Positions 4,450 to 12,866 of a DNA stretch of 12,866 nt are shown in pieces; positions within the stretch are counted from its first letter, which is position 1, and every line of letters starts with the position of its first letter. The notes beneath the pieces are model-generated. The model was not told the origin of the DNA, searched no databases, and saw only the letters and a program-made list of their open reading frames with translations. The DNA is from Bacteroidia bacterium (GTDB lineage Bacteria; Bacteroidota; Bacteroidia; Bacteroidales; Azobacteroidaceae), in the NCBI GenBank assembly GCA_025996895.1, contig BNTW01000078.1, positions 1 to 12,866 of the forward strand, written 5' to 3'. The translations under genes were made by a program, and so were the position numbers.

Positions 4450-7400
4450 ATGAAACGCCTTCGTTCTATTTTCATTTTTTCAACCCTTTGCGTGCTGAGT
4501 TTTTTTTCGTCTTGTAACAAGAAAATCGTGCCTGCATCCGAATTTACGCCCTACATCAGTGCCTACACCGGCAATCTGATACAACCGTCTTCGACCATTC
4601 AGATTGAATTGGCCAATGAACAAAGTGGTGTGGAAGCGAATACGGAAGTCAAAAATAAATTATTTTCTTTTTCGCCTTCGTTGAAAGGAAAAACCTATTG
4701 GGTGAATAACCGTACCATCGAATTTGTGCCGGAACAAAGCGCGTTGAAGGACGGCGTAACCTATCAGGCCGAATTTAAGCTGGGTAAAGTGGTCAAAACC
4801 GACAAACGGCACAGTATTTTTTATTTCTCTTTTAAAGTACAGGAAAAAGATTTTGAAATGGAAGAGGAACCGTTGGATATAGCCAGTCCCGAACAAATCG
4901 CCGTTTCCGGAACAATCCGTTTCAGTGACGATACGGATTTGGCGGTGGTGAAAAAGGCATTCTCGGCTAAAATCAGCGACAATCAACCGCTTGCACCGGT
5001 GATTGAAAAAACCGACGCGCGGACGTTTCATTTTACGATTGCCGATATTCAGCGTGCCAAAACGGATTTGGATTTGAATATTACGCTCAACGGCAAGGCT
5101 TTCGATGTGGATAAAACGCTCACCCGCACGATTCCGATACCGGCACTGGATGTGTTCAAAGTCCTTTCAACCGAATTGATTACCGAGCCGGAAAATGGTC
5201 TGCGGATTATTTTTTCGTCCCCGCTTTCCACTTCACAAGATTTGCGCGGATTGATCACTCTTCCCGAACTGTCGGACAATTTCACGCTTCAAACGCAAAA
5301 CAACCGCGTCATTATTTATTTCGACCGGAGTGGGGTAACTAATTTAACATTAAATGTTAATCAGGGAGTAAAAAATACGCAGGGTGAAAAGTTGCAGTCA
5401 GCGTTTTCCGAAACGTTTGTGCTTGAAATCCTGAAACCGCAAGTGGAAATGTTGAAATCGGGAAATATCATTCCTAATTCCGATAACCTGATTTTGCCGT
5501 TCCGTGCGGTCAATTTGACGGGGGTGGATTTGAAAATTATTAAGATTTATGAAAACAATGTGTTGATGTTTCTGCAAACCAATCAACTCAATGGCTCGGA
5601 CGAACTGCGCCGCTCGGGACGATTGGTGTATAAGAAAACGATACAGTTGGATACGAAAAAAGCCGGGCAGTGGCAAAATTATTCTATCGACCTTTCGACA
5701 ATGATGAAGCAAGAGCCGGGTGCGATTTATCGTATCGAATTGTCGTTTAAACAAGAATATTCGACTTATCCCTGCGAAGACACCCATTCGACGAATACAA
5801 CTAATTCCGACAATCTCACCCAACTTTCGACCGGAATTTCCGAAGAAGAAGAAAACAGTTGGGACAATCCCTCTCCTTATTATTATAACAATAATTATGA
5901 TTGGGACAATTATGTGTGGAAAGAGCGCGACAATCCCTGCCACCCGACTTATTACATGCAGTCGGAACGGCGGGCGGTTTGCAACGTGATGTCGTCGAAT
6001 ATCGGCGTGATTGCCAAAAGCAATTCCGGCAACCAATGGTGGATTTCCGTAGCTAATTTGTTGGATACCAAACCGATAGCCAATGCCGAGATAACGCTTT
6101 ACAGTTATCAACTGCAACCGCTGGCAACGGTACAAACCAATTCCGACGGATTTGCGGTAGCCAATCCGAAAGGCAATCCGTTTGTCTTAATCGCTTCCTA
6201 CAACGGTCAAAAGACTTATTTGCGTTTGGTCGATGGCGAAGAAAATTCGTTGAGCCGTTTCGATGTCGGCGGGAAAATCATTGAAAAAGGATTGAAAGGT
6301 TATATCTATGGTGAGCGCGGAGTGTGGCGGCCGGGCGATACGTTGCACGTTACGTTTGTGCTGTACGACCCGGAAAAACGCATTCCCGAAAATCACCCGG
6401 TTTCGTTTGAATTATACAATCCGAACGGACAATTTGCCGGCAAACAGATTGCTACACAAAGTGTGAATGGTTTTTACAGTTTTATTGTTCCTACGCAGGC
6501 CAACGACCCGACCGGTTTTTGGAACGCCTACGTGAAAGTGGGTGGTACCTCTTTCCACAAATCGTTGCGGATTGAAACCGTCAAACCTAACCGGCTGAAA
6601 ATCAATTTGTCTTTGCCGGGCGAACGCATGGATGCTTCCGCCGGAAGTATTCCCGCTACGCTGACCTCCTCGTGGCTGACCGGTGCAACCGCCCGCAATT
6701 TGAAGGTGAAAGTGGAAATGAAATTGTCGCGCACAAACATACAATTCAAAGGATACGAAAATTATACATTCAACAATCCGACGAGTAGTTTTACTTCGAG
6801 CGAAACGGACATTTTCAATGGTACGCTGAACGACAACGGCGCGGTACAATTTGCTTTCAAAACACCGAAAGCCGAAGAAGCACCGGGAATGCTAAACGCC
6901 AACATCATCTGTCGCGTGTTTGAGCAGGGTGGCGATGCCAGCCTTTATACGCAAAGCACACCCTATTCGCCGTTTTCGTCATACGTTGGCATTCGCTTCA
7001 ATCAGAAGGAAAATCAGGTTTTCGACACAGACACAGACCAGCGTTTCGACGTGGTTACGTTGAATGCGGACGGCAAACCGGTTAATCGCGACCGGTTGGA
7101 ATATAAAATCTACAAAATAGGCTGGAGTTGGTGGTGGCAGAACAACAGCGAAACGTTGGGCAATTACATCAACAATTCGTCATATACGCCTGTTGCACAG
7201 GGAGATTTAAAAATCACCAATGGCAAAGGGTCGCTTTCGTTCCGTGTCAATTATCCCGATTGGGGACGCTTTTTTATCTACGTGAAAGACCGCGAAAGCG
7301 GACATGCAACCGGTGGAACTATTTTTATGGATTGGCCGGAATGGCGCGGACGTTCCAACAAAAACGATCCCGACAATATCAAGATGTTGTCGTTCTCTAC

Positions 7401-9960
7401 CGACAAAACTTCGTATGAAGTGGGCGAGAATGTTACGGTGATTATTCCCGATTCGGGTGGGGGAACGGCTTTAGTGGGGTTGGAAAACGGATCGACAGTG
7501 CTAAACCGCGCGTGGGTTTCGCTGGCCGAAAAGGGCGATACCAAATATACCTTCCAAGCAACCAAAGAGATGTCGCCGAATTTCTATATTCATATCACGT
7601 TGTTGCAACCACATGCGCAGACGGCTAACGATCTGCCTATTCGCATATATGGCGTGATGCCGGTGCTGATCTCCAACAAAGAATCCGTTTTAAATCCGCA
7701 AATCAACATGCCTGACGTGCTTCGTCCCGAAACGGAATTTACGGTCGAAGTGAGCGAGAAAAACGGCAAACCGATGACTTATACGCTGGCGATTGTCGAT
7801 GATGGCCTGCTGGATTTGACGAATTTCAAAACACCCAATCCGTGGAACGAATTTTATGCACGCGAAGCCTTAGGTATTCGCACCTGGGACATGTACGATT
7901 ATGTCTTGGGTGCATTTAGCGGGAAATATTCGGCGATGTTCAGCGTGGGTGGTGACGAAACGCTCAATCCGTCCAAGAACAAAGCCAACCGTTTCAAGCC
8001 GGTGGTGAAATACCTGGGGCCTTTTGCGTTGGGCAAAGGCGATACGAAAAAGCATAAAATCACTCTGCCGATGTATGTTGGCTCGGTACGCACAATGGTA
8101 GTAGCCGGTCAAGACGGTGCGTATGGACAGGCGGAAAAAACGACGCCGGTACGTTCACCGTTAATGGTTTTGTCGTCCTTGCCCCGCGTGATCAGCACGA
8201 ACGAGGAAATTAGCCTGCCGGTGAATGTTTTTGCGATGGAAAACACAGTCAAAGACGTTTCGGTGAAAGTGGAAACGACCGGACTGCTTCAAGCGATGGA
8301 AAAAAACAGTCAATCCGTTCGTTTTGCTCAGCCGGGTGATCAGATCGTGTATTTTCCACTGAAAACCGGCGCGAAAACCGGCATTGAACGGGTAACGATT
8401 ACGGCCACCGGTGGCGGAAAAACATCCAAAGAAACGATAGAAATCGAAGTGCGTAATCCTAATCCGGTCGTGGTGCTTTCGGATAATCAAATTATTAATA
8501 CCGGACAATCGGCTGATTTTCAATATCAACTTACCGGCGTTTCTGCTGACGATTGGGTGAAAATGGAAGTGTCGCGCCTGCCGTCCGTCAATCTGATTGG
8601 CCGTTTCGATTTTCTGTACAATTACGAGCATTTTTGTTCCGAACAGCTGACGTCGCGGGCGTTGCCCTTGTTGTTCATTTCCCAACTGAAAGAAACGGAT
8701 AAAGACGAAACGAATAAAATCAAACAAAATGTTACGGCAGCGATTAAAAATCTTTATGGACGGCAACTGACCAACGGTGGGATTGTTTATTGGCCGAATG
8801 AAAATAGTGTGGATGAATGGATTACGAGCTATGCCGGAAGTTTTCTTGTGTTGGCTAAAGAAAAAGGTTACGACGTGAATGACGGCGTACTGAACAAATG
8901 GAAAGCGTATCAAAGAAAAGCTGCTTTGAACTGGACACCGCAAGCAAATTCCGAATATCAGCAAGCTTACCGGCTTTACACGCTGGCGTTGGCGGGCGCG
9001 TCCGAATTAGGGGCAATGAACAGAATGAAGGAAATGAAGGATTTATCAACGCAGAGCCGGTGGTGTTTGGCAGCTGCGTACGCGCTCGACGGCAAGAAAA
9101 AACCGGCCGAAGAGTTGATTTTTAATGTTCCGACAACCGTTGCGCCGTATTATTCCGCTTATACTTACGGCTCGTCCGACCGGGACGAAGCCCTCATTTT
9201 GCAAACGCTGGTGTTGTTGGGGCAGTTAGACCAGGCATTTAAGCAGGCGCAGCAGTTGGCGCAGAATTTGTCGAAACAACGCTACTTTGATACACAATCG
9301 ACCGCTTTCGCGCTGCTGGCAATGGGTTATCTGGCGGAAAAAACGTCGGGGACAATCCAGTGCGATTGGACGTTGAACGGCAAAAAGCAAAGCGAAATCC
9401 GTTCGGCGAAAGCGTCTTATCAAATGCAACTTCCGCAAAAGCCGGAGCAGGGCAATTTGACGCTCACCAACAGCGGCAAAGGAGTCGTGTATGTCAATCT
9501 GATTTCCAAATCGCGCCCGATAACGGACACTTTCCCCGCGATAAGCAACAATTTGAAGTTGGACGTTTCCTACACCGATTTGTCCGGCAAGCCCATCAAT
9601 GTGTCGGAAATCAAGCAGGGCGACGATTTTATGGCTTCGGTCAAGGTTTCTAACACCAGCGCGTTGCAGGATTATACGAATTTAGCTTTGACACACATTA
9701 TTCCATCGGGTTGGGAAATTTTCAACGAACGAATGACAAGCGGAGGCGACGAAACGGCTGTTTTTACGTATCAGGACATTCGCGACGACCGTGTACTGAC
9801 GTATTTTGATTTGCCCAAGGGAAAATTCAAAACAATCAAGGTGCGGTTGCAGGCCTCTTATACCGGCTCGTTTGTTTTGCCGGCTATTCTGTGCGAGGCT
9901 ATGTACGACACTTCGGTACAGGCACGAACACAGGCCGAACGAACGACTGTAATTAAGTAA
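4450..9960 (+). CDS. Bacterial alpha-2-macroglobulin lipoprotein (YfhM/COG2373-like)
   Basis: A protease-trapping macroglobulin of 1836 residues, somewhat longer than the E. coli protein (about 1650). A lipoprotein signal (MKRLRSIFIFSTLCVLSFFSSC) puts the lipidated cysteine at C22, so it is membrane anchored. An N-terminal macroglobulin domain (about 36-115) is followed by a Tyr/Asn/Trp-rich linker (about 474-505) with nearby cysteines C442, C497 and C511. A macroglobulin beta domain holds GVWRPGDTLHVTF (about 624). The A2M signature KPVVKYLGPF...LPMYVGSVRTMVVAG lies at about 1183-1220. The thioester CSEQ is intact at 1396-1399 and is followed by the helical thioester domain (WPNENSVDEWITSYAG). 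The receptor-binding-like end has the EAMYD motif. In this family a protease cleaves a bait region and the thioester then captures it. The pbpC gene begins one base after its TAA, the conserved pairing of these two genes. Confidence 0.93.
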   Translation: MKRLRSIFIFSTLCVLSFFSSCNKKIVPASEFTPYISAYTGNLIQPSSTIQIELANEQSGVEANTEVKNKLFSFSPSLKGKTYWVNNRTIEFVPEQSALKDGVTYQAEFKLGKVVKTDKRHSIFYFSFKVQEKDFEMEEEPLDIASPEQIAVSGTIRFSDDTDLAVVKKAFSAKISDNQPLAPVIEKTDARTFHFTIADIQRAKTDLDLNITLNGKAFDVDKTLTRTIPIPALDVFKVLSTELITEPENGLRIIFSSPLSTSQDLRGLITLPELSDNFTLQTQNNRVIIYFDRSGVTNLTLNVNQGVKNTQGEKLQSAFSETFVLEILKPQVEMLKSGNIIPNSDNLILPFRAVNLTGVDLKIIKIYENNVLMFLQTNQLNGSDELRRSGRLVYKKTIQLDTKKAGQWQNYSIDLSTMMKQEPGAIYRIELSFKQEYSTYPCEDTHSTNTTNSDNLTQLSTGISEEEENSWDNPSPYYYNNNYDWDNYVWKERDNPCHPTYYMQSERRAVCNVMSSNIGVIAKSNSGNQWWISVANLLDTKPIANAEITLYSYQLQPLATVQTNSDGFAVANPKGNPFVLIASYNGQKTYLRLVDGEENSLSRFDVGGKIIEKGLKGYIYGERGVWRPGDTLHVTFVLYDPEKRIPENHPVSFELYNPNGQFAGKQIATQSVNGFYSFIVPTQANDPTGFWNAYVKVGGTSFHKSLRIETVKPNRLKINLSLPGERMDASAGSIPATLTSSWLTGATARNLKVKVEMKLSRTNIQFKGYENYTFNNPTSSFTSSETDIFNGTLNDNGAVQFAFKTPKAEEAPGMLNANIICRVFEQGGDASLYTQSTPYSPFSSYVGIRFNQKENQVFDTDTDQRFDVVTLNADGKPVNRDRLEYKIYKIGWSWWWQNNSETLGNYINNSSYTPVAQGDLKITNGKGSLSFRVNYPDWGRFFIYVKDRESGHATGGTIFMDWPEWRGRSNKNDPDNIKMLSFSTDKTSYEVGENVTVIIPDSGGGTALVGLENGSTVLNRAWVSLAEKGDTKYTFQATKEMSPNFYIHITLLQPHAQTANDLPIRIYGVMPVLISNKESVLNPQINMPDVLRPETEFTVEVSEKNGKPMTYTLAIVDDGLLDLTNFKTPNPWNEFYAREALGIRTWDMYDYVLGAFSGKYSAMFSVGGDETLNPSKNKANRFKPVVKYLGPFALGKGDTKKHKITLPMYVGSVRTMVVAGQDGAYGQAEKTTPVRSPLMVLSSLPRVISTNEEISLPVNVFAMENTVKDVSVKVETTGLLQAMEKNSQSVRFAQPGDQIVYFPLKTGAKTGIERVTITATGGGKTSKETIEIEVRNPNPVVVLSDNQIINTGQSADFQYQLTGVSADDWVKMEVSRLPSVNLIGRFDFLYNYEHFCSEQLTSRALPLLFISQLKETDKDETNKIKQNVTAAIKNLYGRQLTNGGIVYWPNENSVDEWITSYAGSFLVLAKEKGYDVNDGVLNKWKAYQRKAALNWTPQANSEYQQAYRLYTLALAGASELGAMNRMKEMKDLSTQSRWCLAAAYALDGKKKPAEELIFNVPTTVAPYYSAYTYGSSDRDEALILQTLVLLGQLDQAFKQAQQLAQNLSKQRYFDTQSTAFALLAMGYLAEKTSGTIQCDWTLNGKKQSEIRSAKASYQMQLPQKPEQGNLTLTNSGKGVVYVNLISKSRPITDTFPAISNNLKLDVSYTDLSGKPINVSEIKQGDDFMASVKVSNTSALQDYTNLALTHIIPSGWEIFNERMTSGGDETAVFTYQDIRDDRVLTYFDLPKGKFKTIKVRLQASYTGSFVLPAILCEAMYDTSVQARTQAERTTVIK

Positions 9961-9961
9961 C

Positions 9962-12136
9962 GTGTTCTCTTTCAGAAACATATATCGGCGTAAAAGGGTA
10001 ATTCTTTTCGGAATTACCCTTTTGCTCGTTGCCTATATTTTTTGTCTGCCTAAAAAACTGTTTAACGTTCCCTATTCTACTGTCGTAACCGACCGTAACG
10101 GCGAACTGCTGGGTGCACGGATTGCCGACGACGAGCAATGGCGTTTCCCGCCTTGCGACACGCTTCCCGAAAAGTTTGAAACCTGCCTGATTACGTTTGA
10201 AGATCGCTATTTCCGGTATCATTGGGGAGTCAATCCGCTGGCGGTCGGGCGGGCACTCGTTCAAAATGTCCGGCAGAAACGAGTGGTCAGCGGGGGAAGC
10301 ACGATTACGATGCAAGTCATTCGCTTGTCGCGGAACAAAAACCGTACGTTTGTTGAGAAATTGCTCGAAATGATTTTAGCCACCCACCTCGAATTTCGCT
10401 GTTCCAAAGAAAAAATAATAGCCTTGTATGCTTCTCACGCGCCTTTTGGCGGAAACGTAGTCGGATTGAATGCGGCTGCGTGGCGTTATTTCGGACATTC
10501 GGCCGACCGGCTTTCGTGGGCGGAATCGGCCACTTTGGCCGTTTTGCCGAATGCGCCGTCGCTGTTGCACCTCTCCAAAAACCGGAAAGCGTTGTTGAAA
10601 AAACGCAACCGCCTGCTGAAAAAACTCTACGAAAACCGGCAAATCGATGAAGGCACTTACGAATTGGCATTGAGCGAAACCCTGCCCGGCGAGCCGTTGC
10701 CCTTACCGCAAATCGCGCCTCACCTCGTAACCTATTATTATACGCACCACAAAGGCGAGCAGTCGGTTTCGACGATAGACAAAAACCTGCAAATCCGTGT
10801 GGAAGATGTTTTAAACCGCTATAATCAGGAATTTATGCAAAGTGATATTCGCAATTTGGCGATTATTGTGCGGAAAGTGAAAACGAATGAAATTATCGCT
10901 TATTGCGGAAATGTGCGTACCAATCCCGACAATTTCGGTAATCAGGTCGATATTATTCAGGCGGAACGAAGCACCGGAAGCATTTTGAAGCCGTTTTTGT
11001 ATTGCGCCTGTTTGCAGGAAGGCGTTATTCTTCCGCGCATGCTTCTTCCCGATATTCCGTTGAATATCAACGGTTTTTCACCACAGAATTTCAGCCGGCA
11101 ATACGAAGGGGCTGTTCCGGCTGATGAAGCGGTGAGCCGTTCGCTCAATGTGCCGCTGGTTTATTTATTGCGGAAATACGGCGTACCGAAATTTTACGAT
11201 TTTCTGAAACAAAATCACATCGCGCCGTTGCCTCAACCGTCCGGACATTACGGATTATCGCTGATTTTGGGCGGTGCGGAAGCCAAATTGAGCGACATCA
11301 CAAATGCATATACGCAAATGGCGCAGACATTATGGGGAATAAAAAACGCTTCGACTTTTCAAGCAGGCGCGGTTTGGCAGGTGTTCGATGCTTTGACCGA
11401 AGTCAATCGTCCTGAACAAATCGATTGGAAAGCGATTGCTTCGATGCAGAAAATCGCGTGGAAAACCGGCACAAGCTACGGATTTCGCGATGCGTGGGCG
11501 GTGGGCGTAACCTCCGGATATGTAGTCGGCGTTTGGGTGGGCAATGCTTCTGGCGAAGGCAAACCCAACTTGACCGGTGCGCGCACGGCCGGGCCGGTGA
11601 TGTTCGATGTTTTCAACCTTTTGCCTGCTTCCGAATGGTTTCAACGGCCTTCCGGCGATTTTGTCGAAGTGGAAATTTGCCGGCAATCCGGCTGCCTGAA
11701 AGGGCGGTTTTGCGAAGAAACCGATACGGTGTTGATTTGTCCGAACGGCCTGCACACAGAAGTCTGTTCGTATCACCGTCCCAACGGATTTGTCCTTCCG
11801 CCCGCGTGGGCATCTTACTATAAACAATATCATCCGGAATATGAAACGTTGCCGGACAACGGATTAAACCCAAGCCAACCGATGCAGTTTATTTATCCGC
11901 AGGGGATGGTAACAGTACATTTGCCCCGGCAATTAGACGGAAAAGAAGGGCAAATCACGTTTGAACTGGCGCACAGCAATCCTTCTGCTACCGTCTTTTG
12001 GCACATTGACAATGAGTACGTTAGTTCAACCACAGATATACACAAACTGTCCTGCATGTTGCTGTTGGGCAGTCATGCAGTGACAGTTGTAGATGATTCA
12101 GGAAACACACTTTCGTGCCGTATCCTCGTGGAATAA
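9962..12136 (+). CDS. pbpC: Penicillin-binding protein 1C, bifunctional
   Basis: The 724-residue class A PBP is anchored by one N-terminal membrane helix (about 13-29). The glycosyltransferase (GT51) domain has catalytic E80 in FEDRYF, GGSTITMQ (111-118) and the YASHAPFGGNVVGLNAA segment (156-172). The transpeptidase has SxxK at S340-K343 (STGSILKPF), SxN at S394-N396 (SRSLN) and KTG at 501-503. A PBP1C-type C-terminal domain (about 640-724) follows, after a cysteine-containing segment (C573, C578, C584, C593, C602). Both enzymes look intact. It polymerises and cross-links peptidoglycan, in the family perhaps mainly as repair, together with the macroglobulin that protects the periplasm. The best start is GTG at 9962, one base after the upstream stop. 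No ATG precedes the membrane helix, and translational coupling is likely. Confidence 0.95.
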   Translation: MFSFRNIYRRKRVILFGITLLLVAYIFCLPKKLFNVPYSTVVTDRNGELLGARIADDEQWRFPPCDTLPEKFETCLITFEDRYFRYHWGVNPLAVGRALVQNVRQKRVVSGGSTITMQVIRLSRNKNRTFVEKLLEMILATHLEFRCSKEKIIALYASHAPFGGNVVGLNAAAWRYFGHSADRLSWAESATLAVLPNAPSLLHLSKNRKALLKKRNRLLKKLYENRQIDEGTYELALSETLPGEPLPLPQIAPHLVTYYYTHHKGEQSVSTIDKNLQIRVEDVLNRYNQEFMQSDIRNLAIIVRKVKTNEIIAYCGNVRTNPDNFGNQVDIIQAERSTGSILKPFLYCACLQEGVILPRMLLPDIPLNINGFSPQNFSRQYEGAVPADEAVSRSLNVPLVYLLRKYGVPKFYDFLKQNHIAPLPQPSGHYGLSLILGGAEAKLSDITNAYTQMAQTLWGIKNASTFQAGAVWQVFDALTEVNRPEQIDWKAIASMQKIAWKTGTSYGFRDAWAVGVTSGYVVGVWVGNASGEGKPNLTGARTAGPVMFDVFNLLPASEWFQRPSGDFVEVEICRQSGCLKGRFCEETDTVLICPNGLHTEVCSYHRPNGFVLPPAWASYYKQYHPEYETLPDNGLNPSQPMQFIYPQGMVTVHLPRQLDGKEGQITFELAHSNPSATVFWHIDNEYVSSTTDIHKLSCMLLLGSHAVTVVDDSGNTLSCRILVE

Positions 12137-12146
12137 AAAATCGGGA

Positions 12147-12467
12147 TTAATACCGGTTACGGTTGAAACCACCGCCGTGTCCGCCTCTGTTACCTCCGCG
12201 ATCGTTAAAATCACGGCGAGGACGTTCTTCTTTCGGACGAGCTTCCGAAACGGAAATTGTACGGCCATCATATTCCGCACCGTTCAAATCTTCGATAGCT
12301 TTGGCTCCGGATTCGTCGTCCAGTTCCACAAATCCGTAACCTTTGGATTTGCCGGTCATACGGTCGGTAATTACTCTGGCTGACGAAACTTGTCCGTACT
12401 CTTCAAATAAATTCGCTAAATCGGCATCGTTTACTTTGAAACTCAGCCCTGCAACAAAAATGTTCAT
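12147..12467 (-). CDS. Small RRM RNA-binding protein with glycine/arginine tail
   Basis: The 106-residue protein is a single RNA recognition motif (1-80). RNP2 is IFVAGL (3-8) and RNP1 is KGYGFVEL (42-49), with the aromatic residues F4, Y44 and F46 that stack on RNA. The tail (about 80-106) is rich in Arg, Gly and Asn (RGGNRGGHGGGFNRNRY), like the RbpA/RbpB-type proteins of cyanobacteria and Bacteroidota, which act as post-transcriptional regulators or RNA chaperones. It is complete and of normal length. It is convergent with pbpC, with only 10 bases between the stops and no clear terminator there. A strong promoter and a long leader lie upstream, which suggests control at the RNA level, possibly by the protein itself. 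Confidence 0.93.
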   Translation of the reverse strand: MNIFVAGLSFKVNDADLANLFEEYGQVSSARVITDRMTGKSKGYGFVELDDESGAKAIEDLNGAEYDGRTISVSEARPKEERPRRDFNDRGGNRGGHGGGFNRNRY

Positions 12468-12600
12468 TCTAAATAATAAAATTGTAAATAATTAAATAAC
12501 TCTGCTCAGATGAGGATATTATCGCAGATTAGGAACTAAAACCGAATAACGAAACTCGAAAAAAAGTACAAAACTGTCCTAAAAACTCAAATGGTCGCGA
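12468..12600 (-). promoter_or_regulatory. Long 5' leader of the RRM gene
   Basis: From the promoter at 12601-12631 transcription should start near 12594, leaving about 125 non-coding bases before the ATG at 12467. The stretch has no open frame of note. It is rich in A/T with U-runs when transcribed (for example 12559-12565 and 12589-12594), a plausible landing site for an RRM protein. No known riboswitch is recognisable. Confidence 0.4.
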
Positions 12601-12631
12601 CAAAGATAAGAATTTTTTTTGAAACAACAAA
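12601..12631 (-). promoter_or_regulatory. Promoter of the RRM gene
   Basis: On the minus strand TTTG (12631-12628), a 19-base spacer and TATCTTTG (12608-12601) match the Bacteroidota primary sigma factor consensus, -33 TTTG and -7 TAnnTTTG, exactly in both boxes and spacing. It is the best promoter in the window. Confidence 0.7.
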
Positions 12632-12638
12632 AATATAT

Positions 12639-12692
12639 ATAAATAAAAAAAGAAAGACAAAAAAGTAGGGGCGTTGCGCGCAACGTCCCTAC
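12639..12692 (-). terminator. Palindromic terminator of the T9SS-protein gene
   Basis: A 28-bp inverted repeat (12665-12692), GTAGGGGCGTTGCG against CGCAACGTCCCTAC, pairs throughout with a single G-T wobble. Read on the minus strand it is followed at once by a T-rich run (CTACTTTTTTGTC, then more Ts), the layout of an intrinsic terminator 36 bases after the upstream gene's stop. No T-run follows on the plus strand. The GTAGGG...CCCTAC palindrome type resembles dispersed repeats seen in many genomes, so it may be a repeat that has been co-opted. Confidence 0.65.
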
Positions 12693-12727
12693 ATCGGGAA
12701 TTTGAATGTTATGCGAACTTCCCGTTT

Positions 12728-12866
12728 TTATTTCACAATAATTTTTCGTGTTATTTCATTTGCCTTCACCAGATATATGCCGCCCGGAACATTTAATTCC
12801 ATTTTGTAGAAGGTGCTGTTGATATTCTTGGCTTCCTGAATTTTTCTACCCTGAACATCCAACAGT
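12728..12866 (-). CDS. C-terminal end of a T9SS-sorted secreted protein (5' partial)
   Basis: The last 45 codons before a TAA read LLDVQGRKIQEAKNINS, then LNVPGGIYLVKANE, then RKIIVK. This is the type A C-terminal sorting domain of the type IX secretion system: a short beta fold with the D-x-x-G-R, the GIYLV strand and the final K-I-I-V-K. The signal sends proteins across the outer membrane and is removed on the surface. The passenger domain is outside the window, so the protein's job is unknown. Confidence 0.88.
   Translation of the reverse strand, partial: LLDVQGRKIQEAKNINSTFYKMELNVPGGIYLVKANEITRKIIVK

Noticed and set aside
5398..6135. 245-codon minus-strand frame inside the macroglobulin gene
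   Set aside because: It is antisense to a well-supported coding region, with an Ile/Arg/His-rich composition typical of shadow frames and no domain.
8161..8964. 267-codon minus-strand frame over the thioester region
   Set aside because: Antisense shadow of the conserved macroglobulin thioester domain; its Phe/Arg/His-rich sequence resembles no protein.
12137..12146. Bidirectional terminator between pbpC and the RRM gene
   Set aside because: Only 10 bases separate the stops and I see no stem followed by a T-run for either strand.

Overview
The window looks like a Bacteroidota chromosome, probably Bacteroidales. It ends in a gene with a type IX secretion C-terminal sorting signal, it carries a small glycine-tailed RRM protein typical of the phylum, its promoters fit the Bacteroidota -33 TTTG / -7 TAnnTTTG pattern, and its starts have AT-rich upstream sequence instead of Shine-Dalgarno boxes. 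No tRNA, rRNA, CRISPR array, integrase or transposase gene was found.

Left part (1-4087, all on the minus strand, AT-rich): a tightly packed defence-type operon read right to left. Its order is a broken XRE-type helix-turn-helix gene (4087-3968), a DUF1016/YhcG PDDEXK nuclease with an internal in-frame deletion (3955-3119), a DUF262 (ParB/Srx-like, DGLQR) protein (3106-2039), a HEPN protein with an RNKIAH motif (2035-1403), a RhuM N-terminal fragment (1400-1257), an apparently complete DUF1016/YhcG nuclease (1260-217), a second RhuM N-terminal fragment (209-54), and the first codons of another gene leaving the window (31-1). Gaps run from a 4-base overlap to 22 bases. The DUF262-HEPN pair is visibly more AT-rich than its DUF1016 neighbours, so the island seems built from pieces of different origin. 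It is the best candidate for a little-described system.

Middle (4088-4449): a divergent intergenic region holding promoter candidates for both sides and a set of inverted repeats (4213-4234/4334-4356, 4281-4288/4305-4312, 4315-4323/4342-4350) that no gene explains.

Right part (4450-12866, higher GC): core genes. A lipoprotein alpha-2-macroglobulin with an intact CSEQ thioester is followed one base later by penicillin-binding protein 1C, the classic pair in which a protease trap guards the periplasm while PBP1C works on peptidoglycan. A convergent RRM RNA-binding protein gene follows, with a very good promoter and a long leader. Last come a palindromic terminator and the 3' end of a T9SS-sorted secreted protein.
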